DNA of 16,066 nucleotides from Sulfurospirillum sp964441765 (lineage in GTDB: Bacteria; Campylobacterota; Campylobacteria; Campylobacterales; Sulfurospirillaceae), in NCBI GenBank assembly GCA_964441765.1, contig CAYTVI010000045.1, positions 1 to 16,066 on the forward strand, read 5' to 3'. Of the stretch, positions 1-6,805 are shown piece by piece; within the stretch, counting starts at the first letter, position 1, and each line of letters starts with the position of its first letter. The translations under genes were made by a program, and so were the position numbers. The notes beneath the pieces are model-generated. The model made no database searches and was not told where the DNA came from. It saw nothing but the letters and a program-made list of their open reading frames with translations.

Positions 1-8
1 AAGGAAAA

Positions 9-1061
9 ATGATGCGTTTTGTACTCTTTATCTTGTTTCTATCTTCAAGTTTTGTTTTTGCTGAGCCAAAAACCTACACCCTTACCCTTGCATCTTCATG
101 GGGAGAACAGATCCCTTTTCTAGGCTCTGCTCCACATAAAGTAGCCAAACTTGCCGATGAGATGTCTAACGGCAGGCTTAAAATCAAGGTCGATTTTCCT
201 CAAAAACATAAAGCACCCTTGGGCATTATGGATATGGTGAAAGAAGGCTTGTACGATATTGGTTATACCACATCCGTGTACTACAAGGGCAAAGATTATA
301 AATTGGTCTTTTTTATGACAACACCCTTTGGGATGAACACGCAAGAACAGTACGCTTGGTATTATCACGGTGGTGGAAAAGAACTGTTTGAAAAAGTGTA
401 TATGCCTTATGGCTTAGTCGCATACCCTGGTGGAAGTGTCGGCATGTCGATGGGAGGATGGTTTAAAAAAGAGATTAAATCTCTTGATGATTTAAAAGGG
501 CTCAAAATTCGCATCTCAGGGCAAGGGGGTGATGTCATGGCACGACTTGGTGTCAATGCCCTCAGTACTCCACCAGGAGAACTTTATATGGCAATGGAGA
601 CAGGGTTATTAGATGCGGTGGAGTGGATAAGTCCTGCATTTGATATGGCAATGGGTTTTCATAAAATTGCACCTTATTACTACACAGGTTGGAGTAAACC
701 TAGTGGTGAAGGACAGTATCTTATCAACAAAAAAAAGCTAGACACTTTGCCTGAGGATTTAAAAGCCATTTTAGAAAGTGCCATTAAAATCACCGCAAGA
801 GAACTTTTAGATGCCTCCAATGATGCCAATGCCAAAACATGGGCACAGATGCAAAAAGAGTATCCTCACATTAAAATCAACCATTTTCCAAACGATGTTA
901 TGGACGAACTCAAGCGTTCAGCACGCATAGTTGAAGAAGAACAAGCCAATAAAGACGCTCAATACCGTGAAATTTTAAAATCACAACGTGCGTATATGGC
1001 AAAAATTAGACCGTGGAGTATGATAGGAGAGTTTGATTATCTCAAAACAGTGAGTCACTAA
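9..1061 (+). CDS. dctP: TRAP transporter periplasmic substrate-binding protein, DctP family
   Basis: This is the extracytoplasmic receptor of a tripartite ATP-independent periplasmic (TRAP) transporter. It captures an organic acid and hands it to a DctQ/DctM membrane pair. Residues 1-18 form a signal peptide (hydrophobic core, cleavage likely after FVFA). The mature part has the usual DctP layout: GLKIRIS near residues 164-170 with the conserved carboxylate-binding arginine at about R168, and METGLLDAVEW (196-206) with a likely ligand-contacting Trp206. The APYYYTGW segment (221-228) recalls the 2-oxoacid-binding TakP branch more than classical C4-dicarboxylate receptors, so the substrate is open. 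AAGGA at 1-5 is the ribosome site. Two ATGs lie in tandem (9 and 12), and the second is better spaced. No dctQ or dctM is in the window; the gene is followed by a terminator and a convergent gene. The family call is firm and the substrate is unknown. Confidence 0.93.
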   Translation: MMRFVLFILFLSSSFVFAEPKTYTLTLASSWGEQIPFLGSAPHKVAKLADEMSNGRLKIKVDFPQKHKAPLGIMDMVKEGLYDIGYTTSVYYKGKDYKLVFFMTTPFGMNTQEQYAWYYHGGGKELFEKVYMPYGLVAYPGGSVGMSMGGWFKKEIKSLDDLKGLKIRISGQGGDVMARLGVNALSTPPGELYMAMETGLLDAVEWISPAFDMAMGFHKIAPYYYTGWSKPSGEGQYLINKKKLDTLPEDLKAILESAIKITARELLDASNDANAKTWAQMQKEYPHIKINHFPNDVMDELKRSARIVEEEQANKDAQYREILKSQRAYMAKIRPWSMIGEFDYLKTVSH

Positions 1062-1084
1062 GAAGCCTTACATGTAAGGCTTCT
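1061..1084 (+). terminator. Terminator hairpin after dctP, built around the TTACATGTAA palindrome
   Basis: A perfect 24-bp inverted repeat (arm AGAAGCCTTACA) begins on the last base of the dctP stop codon and runs into TTTTG. It is a plausible intrinsic terminator for dctP. It could also act on the convergent mogA transcript, though the T-tract is weak on that side. The centre of the repeat is the recurrent 10-mer TTACATGTAA, which leaves almost no unpaired loop. Confidence 0.75.
1068..1077. repeat. TTACATGTAA palindrome, copy 1 (intergenic)
   Basis: Exact copy at the centre of the dctP/mogA terminator hairpin. One of eight exact copies in this window. Confidence 0.9.
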
Positions 1085-1090
1085 TTTGTA

Positions 1091-1618
1091 TTATGCTTTG
1101 GGACGAAATGGTTTTATGACCGCTTCATTACATGTAAGATAAGGACCTTCTATAAGGTCGATACAATAAGGCACTGCGGGAAAGACTGCATCTAAACACT
1201 CTCGAATCGATTTTGGCTTACCCGGAAGGTTGATAATAAGAGACTTTCCTCGAATACCCGCTGTTTGTCTCGATAAAATGGCTGTTGGAACATATTTAAG
1301 GCTCACTTGACGCATCAATTCACCAAAGCCTGGCATCATCTTCTCACACACCGCTTCTGTTGCTTCTGGAGTCACGTCACGAAGAGCTGGACCTGTACCT
1401 CCTGTGGTCACAATGAGGCAACATCCTTGCTCATCTGCCATATCTTTCAATGCCTCTTCAATGAGCGTTTGCTCATCAGGAATCACTTCATACACACTCT
1501 CCCACTCGCAACTTAAATATTCACCTAAAACTTCAAGAATCGCTTTTCCAGAGAGGTCTTCATATACTCCCGCACTCGCACGATCCGATACAGTTAAAAT
1601 TCCTATTTTTGGCTTCAT
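1091..1618 (-). CDS. mogA: Molybdopterin adenylyltransferase
   Basis: Activates molybdopterin by adenylating it ahead of molybdate insertion, a cytoplasmic step of molybdenum cofactor synthesis. The 175-residue length fits MogA. Visible signatures are IGILTVSDRASAG (5-17), TTGGTG (71-76), RDVTPEAT (80-87) and INLPGKPKSI (129-138). Asp48 and Asp81 fall where E. coli MogA has its two catalytically important aspartates (49 and 82, from memory). The ATG overlaps the panE stop as ATGA, and GGAGG (1626-1630) lies inside the last panE codons, so translation is probably coupled. It is last in the run PLP enzyme > hisD > panE > mogA and converges on dctP. Molybdopterin or tungstopterin enzymes are common in anaerobically respiring Campylobacterota, which would explain the need. 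The related MoaB is an alternative, but the length and C-terminus favour MogA. Confidence 0.93.
   Translation of the reverse strand: MKPKIGILTVSDRASAGVYEDLSGKAILEVLGEYLSCEWESVYEVIPDEQTLIEEALKDMADEQGCCLIVTTGGTGPALRDVTPEATEAVCEKMMPGFGELMRQVSLKYVPTAILSRQTAGIRGKSLIINLPGKPKSIRECLDAVFPAVPYCIDLIEGPYLTCNEAVIKPFRPKA
1128..1137. repeat. TTACATGTAA palindrome, copy 2 (inside mogA)
   Basis: Exact copy in mogA, read on the gene strand as L-T-C-N (residues 161-164), in the poorly conserved C-terminal tail. It lies only 60 bp from copy 1. Confidence 0.9.
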
Positions 1619-2556
1619 CGTTTCTCCTCCAATGTAAATTCAAGTAAAAAAGCAACCGTCTTCGTATAAGGAGCATCCTGCCCCACTTCATTTAAAATAC
1701 GTATCACCACACCGCATATCTCTTCAATTTCCAAAGCACGTCCATGCTCCAAATCCACCAACATAGAAGGCTTTATCGAATCAAAACCCTTGATAAGCTC
1801 AAACATCGCATCCACATCTTCTTCACTGATATTGACATGTAAGACCCGCGCGGCTTTGGCGGTCTCTTGCATCAATCCAAAGACTAAAGAAGAGAGCTTG
1901 GAATGGTGCATCAAAATGCCTGTTTTAACCCTTAAAAGTGCACATAGTGCGTTAACACCATTGTTGATGATAAGCTTTTTCCAAAGCTCTTGGGCAATAT
2001 CAGGCGTTAGGGTTGTGGGAATACCCGCTTGATTAAATGCATCACACAAATTTTTCACAAAAGCATGAGCAGTAGCATCCTCTACGAGTGTACCTAAAAT
2101 GGTCTCCGCTATACCCACAGCTTCCACAACACCTGCTTGGATGACATGTGCCCCAATTTTGCGTGTCAATCCACCAATAATATACTCTTTGGGTAGAAAA
2201 TTACTTAAAATAGCTTCATTTTCAACGCCATTTTGGAGAGAAATCACATACGTGGATGATGACGTAGCATTAAACCACGCTAAGAGTTGCTCGGCAATCA
2301 AAGCTGTTTGCATTGATTTTGTTAGCAAGATAAGCGCGTCAAAAGAGGAAGGAGAACGCTTCATCAAAGAAAACATATCCAAAGCATCAACCCTCTCGCC
2401 AAATTCAAGGCTTGGATGCTTTACATGTAAACCTTTTTCTTGCATAGCGTGTAAATGTTCTCCTCGTGCGACAAAGCTAACATTATGCCCAGCACGAAGG
2501 AGCTTTGCACCAAAGTAACCACCAACCCCACCTGCACCAATAATCGCTAGTTTCAT
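1615..2556 (-). CDS. panE: 2-dehydropantoate 2-reductase (ketopantoate reductase)
   Basis: Reduces 2-dehydropantoate to pantoate with NADPH, on the route to pantothenate and coenzyme A. The N-terminal Rossmann fold opens with IIGAGGVGGYFG (5-16). LLTKSMQT (77-84) carries the conserved active-site lysine (K80). LQNGVENE (107-114) and ELWKKLIINNGVNAL (190-204) hold further conserved catalytic and binding residues. SMLVDLEHGRALEIEEICG (264-282) is the C-terminal family signature. At 313 residues it is a normal size. The start lies 1 nt after the hisD stop, with a modest AGAGAAG ribosome site inside the hisD end, so the two are co-translated. The 4-nt ATGA overlap with mogA extends the operon. 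Paralogous ketopantoate-reductase-family enzymes exist, so the specific substrate is inferred, but every catalytic signature is intact. Confidence 0.93.
   Translation of the reverse strand: MKLAIIGAGGVGGYFGAKLLRAGHNVSFVARGEHLHAMQEKGLHVKHPSLEFGERVDALDMFSLMKRSPSSFDALILLTKSMQTALIAEQLLAWFNATSSSTYVISLQNGVENEAILSNFLPKEYIIGGLTRKIGAHVIQAGVVEAVGIAETILGTLVEDATAHAFVKNLCDAFNQAGIPTTLTPDIAQELWKKLIINNGVNALCALLRVKTGILMHHSKLSSLVFGLMQETAKAARVLHVNISEEDVDAMFELIKGFDSIKPSMLVDLEHGRALEIEEICGVVIRILNEVGQDAPYTKTVAFLLEFTLEEKR
1833..1842. repeat. 9/10 match to the palindrome (TGACATGTAA) in panE
   Basis: One mismatch from TTACATGTAA. Read on the gene strand it gives L-H-V-N (residues 239-242), the same peptide trace left by the exact copies. 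Confidence 0.55.
2421..2430. repeat. TTACATGTAA palindrome, copy 3 (inside panE)
   Basis: Exact copy, extended to 12 bp as TTTACATGTAAA. It encodes L-H-V-K at residues 43-46 of PanE, just after the Rossmann motif. Confidence 0.9.
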
Positions 2557-2557
2557 C

Positions 2558-3850
2558 TTACTTCTCTAAACGTACCCGCACACTGGCTTCATGCGCACTT
2601 AAGCCCTCCGTATGAGCTAACAGCGCACACGCTTCACCGATTTCATTTATACCTTGCTGACTCATGCTGATGATAGAAGAGCGTTTTAAGAAGTTTTCAA
2701 CACCTAGTGGAGAATAAAACTTCGCTGTTCCACCTGTTGGCAATGTATGATTAGGTCCTGCGATATAATCACCTATGGGTTCAGGTGTATAAGCCCCCAT
2801 AAAAATAGCCCCCGCATGGCGAATGGAAGGCAAAATATCAAAAGGATGCGATGTCACCACTTCTAAATGCTCAGGTGCGATTTGGTTCATCAAATCCACA
2901 GCCTCCTCCATAGTACGTGTAACAATAATTGCGCCTCGCTCTTTAATCGAAACTTCTGCAATCGCTTTTCTATCCAATTTTTCTAGCCACGCATAAACTT
3001 CATCTCGCGTTTTTTCTGCCAATGCAAGAGATGGTGTCATTAAAATCGAACTTGCCATCTCATCGTGCTCTGCTTGAGAGAGCAAATCAATCGCTAAGTG
3101 ATGTGCATTAGCACTTTCATCTGCTAAAATACCAATCTCACTAGGACCTGCTATCATGTCGATATTCACTTCTCCAAAGACCAGTTTTTTAGCCGTTGCG
3201 ACAAAAATATTACCCGGTCCCGTGATGACATCCACTTTAGGAATACTCTGTGTGCCATACGCCATTGCCGCAATCGCACTCGCTCCTCCGACTTTATAGG
3301 CTTTTTGGATACCACATAAATGCATTGCAGCAAGTAAAAGAGGATTGAGTTCACCCTCTGGTGCTGGTGTACAAACAACTATCTCTTTGACTCCTGCAAC
3401 CAATGCAGGAATGGCATTCATCAAAAGAGAACTAGGATACGCCGCTTTACCTCCAGGAATATAAAGCCCTGCTCTGTCAACTGGAGTTACTTTTTGTCCT
3501 AAAACATTACCATTGTCTTCAAAATCAAGCCATGATTTAGGCATGAGTTTTTCATGGTAAGCGTAAATTCGTTTATATGCCAGTTCCAATGCAACTTTAA
3601 GTTTAGGTTCAAGCGCATCGTACGCTTTTTTCATAGCATCTGTGGAAACGGCCAATGATGCATCACTTTCAACATGCCATTTATCAAATTTTTCAATATG
3701 TCTTTTTAAAGCGCCATTACCCTCGCCCTTAATCTCGGTGATAATTCCACTGACAATTTTGGAAACATTTTCCATATCCATATGCCCACGGCGCAAAAGT
3801 TCATCAAATTGGGTTTTGAAATTAGAGTCATTGCTTTGTAAAAGTAACAT
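2558..3850 (-). CDS. hisD: Histidinol dehydrogenase
   Basis: Catalyses the last two steps of histidine synthesis, histidinol to histidinal to histidine, with NAD and zinc. At 430 residues it has the family length. The PVDRAGLYIPGG block (123-134) and DVITGPGNIFVATAK (207-221) are characteristic. The expected zinc ligands are all present: Gln259 and His262 in LLSQAEHDE, Asp361 in PIGDYIAGPNH, and His420 near the C-terminus. The catalytic pair Glu327-His328 sits in IAPEHLE. AGGAG at 3856-3860 provides a clear ribosome site. It starts 12 nt after the stop of the upstream PLP enzyme and ends 1 nt before panE. No other his gene is in the window, so histidine biosynthesis is dispersed here rather than in one his operon. 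Confidence 0.97.
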   Translation of the reverse strand: MLLLQSNDSNFKTQFDELLRRGHMDMENVSKIVSGIITEIKGEGNGALKRHIEKFDKWHVESDASLAVSTDAMKKAYDALEPKLKVALELAYKRIYAYHEKLMPKSWLDFEDNGNVLGQKVTPVDRAGLYIPGGKAAYPSSLLMNAIPALVAGVKEIVVCTPAPEGELNPLLLAAMHLCGIQKAYKVGGASAIAAMAYGTQSIPKVDVITGPGNIFVATAKKLVFGEVNIDMIAGPSEIGILADESANAHHLAIDLLSQAEHDEMASSILMTPSLALAEKTRDEVYAWLEKLDRKAIAEVSIKERGAIIVTRTMEEAVDLMNQIAPEHLEVVTSHPFDILPSIRHAGAIFMGAYTPEPIGDYIAGPNHTLPTGGTAKFYSPLGVENFLKRSSIISMSQQGINEIGEACALLAHTEGLSAHEASVRVRLEK

Positions 3851-3862
3851 TGTTTCTCCTTA

Positions 3863-4738
3863 TTAAGCTTTTATTATAGTTTTTTTTCGCTTATAGCGCT
3901 CTTCCATCGAGATATTACCTAAGAGTCCACCTTGATGAATATAAATGGGAGTACCCTCTAAACGCTCAATATGCTCCAATAAAACGCTCCATCCCACAGG
4001 GTCATACACCAAATCAAACTCAACACCCATCTGTTCTTTAAGCCTCATCCAAAGGCTGTACAGTTCAGGATAAAGCTTTCCGTAATGGTATTTTTTTGAG
4101 GTTTCAAGTATTTTGGGATAACACACTTGAGGAGGAAGCATCTCCCACTGTTTTTGCAAATACAAACTATCACCCACGGTATTACATGTAAAGACTGGAT
4201 AGGATAAATATTTTTGCAAAAAAAGTGCTGTTGTTCCTGTACCTGAGGGTAAAAAGATAAACGGATTTTTAATGTGAGCGTTCTTAATATCAACTCTAAG
4301 TTCATTCGCAAGATGTTTTATCCCAAGCTCTGCCTCTTCTTGCCTACCACCTTCTTCTACAAAAAGTGTTTGTTCATCCACCAAGCATAAAGCTTCTTCT
4401 TTCTTGGAAGAAGACGTACGAAGTTTCATCCCATTTTGCAAGGCATAGTGAAAATTCCCCACGGGATGTTCACGCAAAAATGTTGGAACATGGTCGCAAA
4501 AGTAGATAAATTCCCACCCCTTCATCGCACACAACACAGAGAGTGAGTACATCGCATTGGATTGGTTTGAGCCATAACTTACCACACGAGTAATGTTTGG
4601 AAAATCGTTAACCAAAAAGTAGTAAAACTTGCGTGCTTTGTTACCTGAAAAGTTTGGGTCAAGCAAATCATCTCGTTTGAGATAAATCGTATGTCCATTG
4701 AAAGAGTGTTTTTGAAAAGGTGAGGGTGAAAAAGACAT
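3863..4738 (-). CDS. PLP-dependent enzyme of the ACC deaminase / D-cysteine desulfhydrase family
   Basis: A fold-type II PLP enzyme. LKRDDLLDPNFSGNKARK (20-37) holds the probable PLP lysine K34 in the family GNK motif. VVSYGSNQSNAM (52-63) is the substrate-carboxylate and stacking loop, and LPSGTGTT (163-170) is the phosphate-binding glycine loop. IHQGG (267-271) is a C-terminal signature. At 291 residues it is shorter than typical ACC deaminase or D-cysteine desulfhydrase (around 325-340), mainly in the middle. The substrate cannot be assigned; true ACC deaminase activity is unlikely to follow from family membership alone. The gene leads the hisD-panE-mogA run. Its ATG has no Shine-Dalgarno sequence and lies 7 nt past the T-tract of the fba terminator. 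No alternative start preserves the conserved N-terminus, so it may be leaderless or depend on read-through. Confidence 0.85.
   Translation of the reverse strand: MSFSPSPFQKHSFNGHTIYLKRDDLLDPNFSGNKARKFYYFLVNDFPNITRVVSYGSNQSNAMYSLSVLCAMKGWEFIYFCDHVPTFLREHPVGNFHYALQNGMKLRTSSSKKEEALCLVDEQTLFVEEGGRQEEAELGIKHLANELRVDIKNAHIKNPFIFLPSGTGTTALFLQKYLSYPVFTCNTVGDSLYLQKQWEMLPPQVCYPKILETSKKYHYGKLYPELYSLWMRLKEQMGVEFDLVYDPVGWSVLLEHIERLEGTPIYIHQGGLLGNISMEERYKRKKTIIKA
4182..4191. repeat. TTACATGTAA palindrome, copy 4 (inside the PLP-enzyme gene)
   Basis: Exact copy encoding F-T-C-N at residues 183-186 of the ACC deaminase-family protein, in a weakly conserved stretch. Confidence 0.9.
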
Positions 4739-4747
4739 TACATGTAA
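4738..4747. repeat. TTACATGTAA palindrome, copy 5 (across the PLP-enzyme start)
   Basis: Exact copy. Its last base on the minus strand is the A of the ATG of the ACC deaminase-family gene. It occupies the place where a ribosome-binding site would normally be, and its other end merges with the T-tract of the fba terminator. Confidence 0.9.
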
Positions 4748-4777
4748 AAAAAGGAAGCCTCACTCTGAGGCTTCCTT
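4744..4777 (-). terminator. Intrinsic terminator of fba
   Basis: A perfect 10-bp stem (AAGGAAGCCT at 4751-4760 paired with AGGCTTCCTT at 4768-4777) encloses a 7-nt loop. It is followed on the minus strand by seven T residues (4746-4752, partly in the stem foot). It begins 4 nt after the fba stop, a textbook Rho-independent terminator. The next gene starts within a few bases of the T-tract. Confidence 0.88.
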
Positions 4778-4781
4778 TGGC

Positions 4782-5858
4782 TTAATTGCGATTTAAACAA
4801 TTGAGGTCTTCGTAGGCTTGTAACAAGCGATTTTTAACCGCTTCTTCACCAGGACGAAGCCATTTGCGTGGGTCATAATATTTTTTATTAGGCTTATCAT
4901 CCCCTTCAGGATTTCCGATTTGCCCTTGAAGGTACGCGGCATATTTTTCAATATACCCCTTTGTTCCCTCCCAAAATGCCCACTGTGTATCGGTGTCGAT
5001 ATTCATCTTAATCACGCCATAACCAACAGCTTCACGAATATCGGCTAACTCACTGCCGCTTCCACCATGAAAGACAAAATTAACAGGTGTTGGAGCTGTT
5101 TTAAATTTTTCTTCAATGTATTTTTGAGAATTGTCCAAAATCTTTGGAGTCAAATGCACATTTCCTGGTTTATAGACACCATGTACATTTCCAAAAGAAG
5201 CCGCAATCGTAAAGTTAGGGCTTACTTTCATCAACGCTTCATACGCGTACGCAACATCGCTTGGTTGTGTGTAAAGCGCTGAGTTATCCATGTGGGTGTT
5301 ATCCACACCATCTTCCTCACCACCCGTACAGCCAAGCTCAATTTCTAAAGTCATGCCCATTTTAGACATACGCTTTAAGTATTCAACACACGTTTGAACA
5401 TTTTGCTCTAAAGGCTCTTCGGAGAGGTCAAGCATGTGTGAGCTGTACAAAGGCTTACCCACCTTCGCAAAATGTGACTCACTCGCATCTAGTAGAGCAT
5501 CAATCCACGGCAAAAGTTTGCGTGCCGCATGGTCTGTATGCAAAATAACCGCCACACCATATGCTTCGGCTAACGTGTGTACATGTAAAGCACCACTGAT
5601 TGCCCCTAACACACCTGCTTGCAGCCCACTCACACCTTTACCCGCATAAAATTCAGCGCCACCGTTAGAGAACTGAACAATAATCGGAGAATTTGCCACC
5701 TTTGCTGCTTCTAAAACAGCATTGAGAGAATTAGTTCCTACAACATTGACGGCAGGAAGTGCAAAGTGATTTGCTTTGGCTATCGCAAACACTTTTTGCA
5801 CATCTTCACCACTTAATACGCCCGGTTTTACAACATCAAAAATCTTCGTATTTACCAT
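4782..5858 (-). CDS. fbaA: Class II fructose-bisphosphate aldolase
   Basis: Zinc-dependent cleavage or formation of fructose 1,6-bisphosphate in glycolysis/gluconeogenesis. The length and sequence follow the E. coli FbaA (class IIA) type closely. The numbering used here includes a possible upstream GTG (5861) as residue 1. Visible are the catalytic Asp110 and zinc ligand His111 in ILHTDHAA, Glu175 in EIELGCTGGEEDG, His227 in GNVHGVYKPGN, His265 in FVFHGGSGS, and Asn287 in KMNIDTDTQ. I prefer the ATG at 5858 because AAAGG sits 7 nt before it but only 4 nt before the GTG. It lies about 25 nt downstream of the PEB4-like gene with no terminator between them, so the two probably share a transcript. 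The pairing matches peb4-fba of Campylobacter jejuni as I recall it. Confidence 0.96.
   Translation of the reverse strand: MVNTKIFDVVKPGVLSGEDVQKVFAIAKANHFALPAVNVVGTNSLNAVLEAAKVANSPIIVQFSNGGAEFYAGKGVSGLQAGVLGAISGALHVHTLAEAYGVAVILHTDHAARKLLPWIDALLDASESHFAKVGKPLYSSHMLDLSEEPLEQNVQTCVEYLKRMSKMGMTLEIELGCTGGEEDGVDNTHMDNSALYTQPSDVAYAYEALMKVSPNFTIAASFGNVHGVYKPGNVHLTPKILDNSQKYIEEKFKTAPTPVNFVFHGGSGSELADIREAVGYGVIKMNIDTDTQWAFWEGTKGYIEKYAAYLQGQIGNPEGDDKPNKKYYDPRKWLRPGEEAVKNRLLQAYEDLNCLNRN
5579..5588. repeat. 9/10 match to the palindrome (GTACATGTAA) in fbaA
   Basis: Contains the full TACATGTA core. It encodes L-H-V in the ALHVHT segment (91-96), where the HVH part is shared with E. coli aldolase, so protein constraint may explain this one. 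Confidence 0.5.
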
Positions 5859-5884
5859 CACAATACCTTTAGATTAATATGGAA

Positions 5885-6697
5885 TTACTTAATGGTTACT
5901 TTTGCATTTTTACGTAAATTTTTCGCTTTTTCTGCCACTTGTACACGGAATTTTTCCATTTTAAGACCATTTTCGATTTGTGCTTTTACGGTATCAAATG
6001 TTGCTTTTTCTGATGCTTTTGTATCTTCAACTAAGATAACATGGAAACCAAATTGTGTTTGAACGGGTGTTTTAGTGATTTCACCTTTTTTGAGTGCAAA
6101 TGCAGCGTCAGCAAAAGGTTTTACCATTTGATTTGCCGCAAACCAACCTAAATCACCACCACCTTGACCACTTGGTCCTGTTGATTTTGTCGTTGCAAGC
6201 TCAACGAATTTATCCGCTAGTTTTTGACCAGAAAGACCATCAAGTGCTTTGATAACCTCTTTTGCTTCTTCTTCACTTTTCACAAGTACGTGTCTTGCTT
6301 TTACCGTTGCTGGTTGCATGAATTTGTCAGCGTTTTTATCATAATAATCTTTAACGTCTTTTGCATCTACTTTAACACCATCATAGATTTTTTTCATCCA
6401 CATTTCTAATGCTAAATCACCTTTGATACGTTTTAACGCTTCTTGGTACTCTTTTTCTTTTTCTACGCCACTTTTATTCGCTTCAGCTGTCAATAATTTA
6501 CGCTCAACCGCTTGTTCTACAATTTTTTGTTTTGCATCTGCAGGAAGTTCTTCAAATTTTGCACCTTGCATTGCACGCATAAGCACAGCAATATCTTGAT
6601 CGGTTACATCTTCACCATTCACTGTTGCGTAACTTGCTGCTTGTAAACTCATCCCTAAAACCGCGCACACGATGCCACTTAGAATAACTTTTTTCAC
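5885..6697 (-). CDS. peb4: Periplasmic peptidyl-prolyl cis-trans isomerase, PEB4/Cbf2 (SurA-like parvulin) family
   Basis: A secreted chaperone and prolyl isomerase that assists folding of outer-membrane proteins in the periplasm. Residues 1-20 are a signal peptide (MKK start, hydrophobic core, LQA cleavage site). A helical chaperone domain follows (about 25-125). A parvulin domain follows at about 132-225, with ARHVLVKSEEEA (134-145), GQGGGDLGWF (177-186), MVKPFADAAFALKKGEI (191-207) and QTQFGFHVILVED (213-225). A charged helical tail closes the protein. The start codon is GTG; AAGGA lies 5 nt upstream. A -10 element TACAAT (6725-6730) would give a short leader. It is the first gene before fbaA and diverges from nth, the arrangement I recall for Cj0595c-Cj0597 in C. 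jejuni. At 270 residues it matches PEB4 (about 273). Confidence 0.92.
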   Translation of the reverse strand: MKKVILSGIVCAVLGMSLQAASYATVNGEDVTDQDIAVLMRAMQGAKFEELPADAKQKIVEQAVERKLLTAEANKSGVEKEKEYQEALKRIKGDLALEMWMKKIYDGVKVDAKDVKDYYDKNADKFMQPATVKARHVLVKSEEEAKEVIKALDGLSGQKLADKFVELATTKSTGPSGQGGGDLGWFAANQMVKPFADAAFALKKGEITKTPVQTQFGFHVILVEDTKASEKATFDTVKAQIENGLKMEKFRVQVAEKAKNLRKNAKVTIK

Positions 6698-6724
6698 TTA
6701 AATCCTTTTTTAATAATTTCGCGT

Positions 6725-6730
6725 ATTGTA
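6725..6730 (-). promoter_or_regulatory. -10 element of the peb4-fbaA promoter
   Basis: TACAAT on the minus strand, preceded by GG. It is placed to start transcription about 20 nt before the GTG of the prolyl isomerase. There is no clear -35 box, which is usual for sigma70 promoters in Campylobacterota. Confidence 0.6.
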
Positions 6731-6774
6731 CCCCAAATCATATTACGATTTCTTAAACAAAGTGTTAATTTCGA

Positions 6775-6780
6775 TATAAT
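6775..6780 (+). promoter_or_regulatory. -10 element of the nth promoter
   Basis: Consensus TATAAT after an AT-rich run. The predicted start is near 6787 and the AAGAG ribosome site at 6796-6800 precedes the nth ATG at 6806. Confidence 0.7.
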
Positions 6781-6805
6781 TTTTAAAAATCACAAAAGAG
6801 ATTCG

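Noticed and set aside
1404..1637. Open frames on the strand opposite mogA, and similar antisense frames opposite panE, hisD, fbaA, pepD and argB
   Set aside because: They are shadows of well-supported genes, lack ribosome sites and encode no recognisable domain.
2141..2150. ATGACATGTG in panE as a further palindrome copy
   Set aside because: Its best alignment matches only 8 of 10 positions. At that level chance matches are expected.
5181..5188. ATGTACAT, another 8-bp palindrome resembling the repeat core
   Set aside because: It falls in the invariant GNVHGVY segment of the aldolase and is a different word, so protein constraint explains it.
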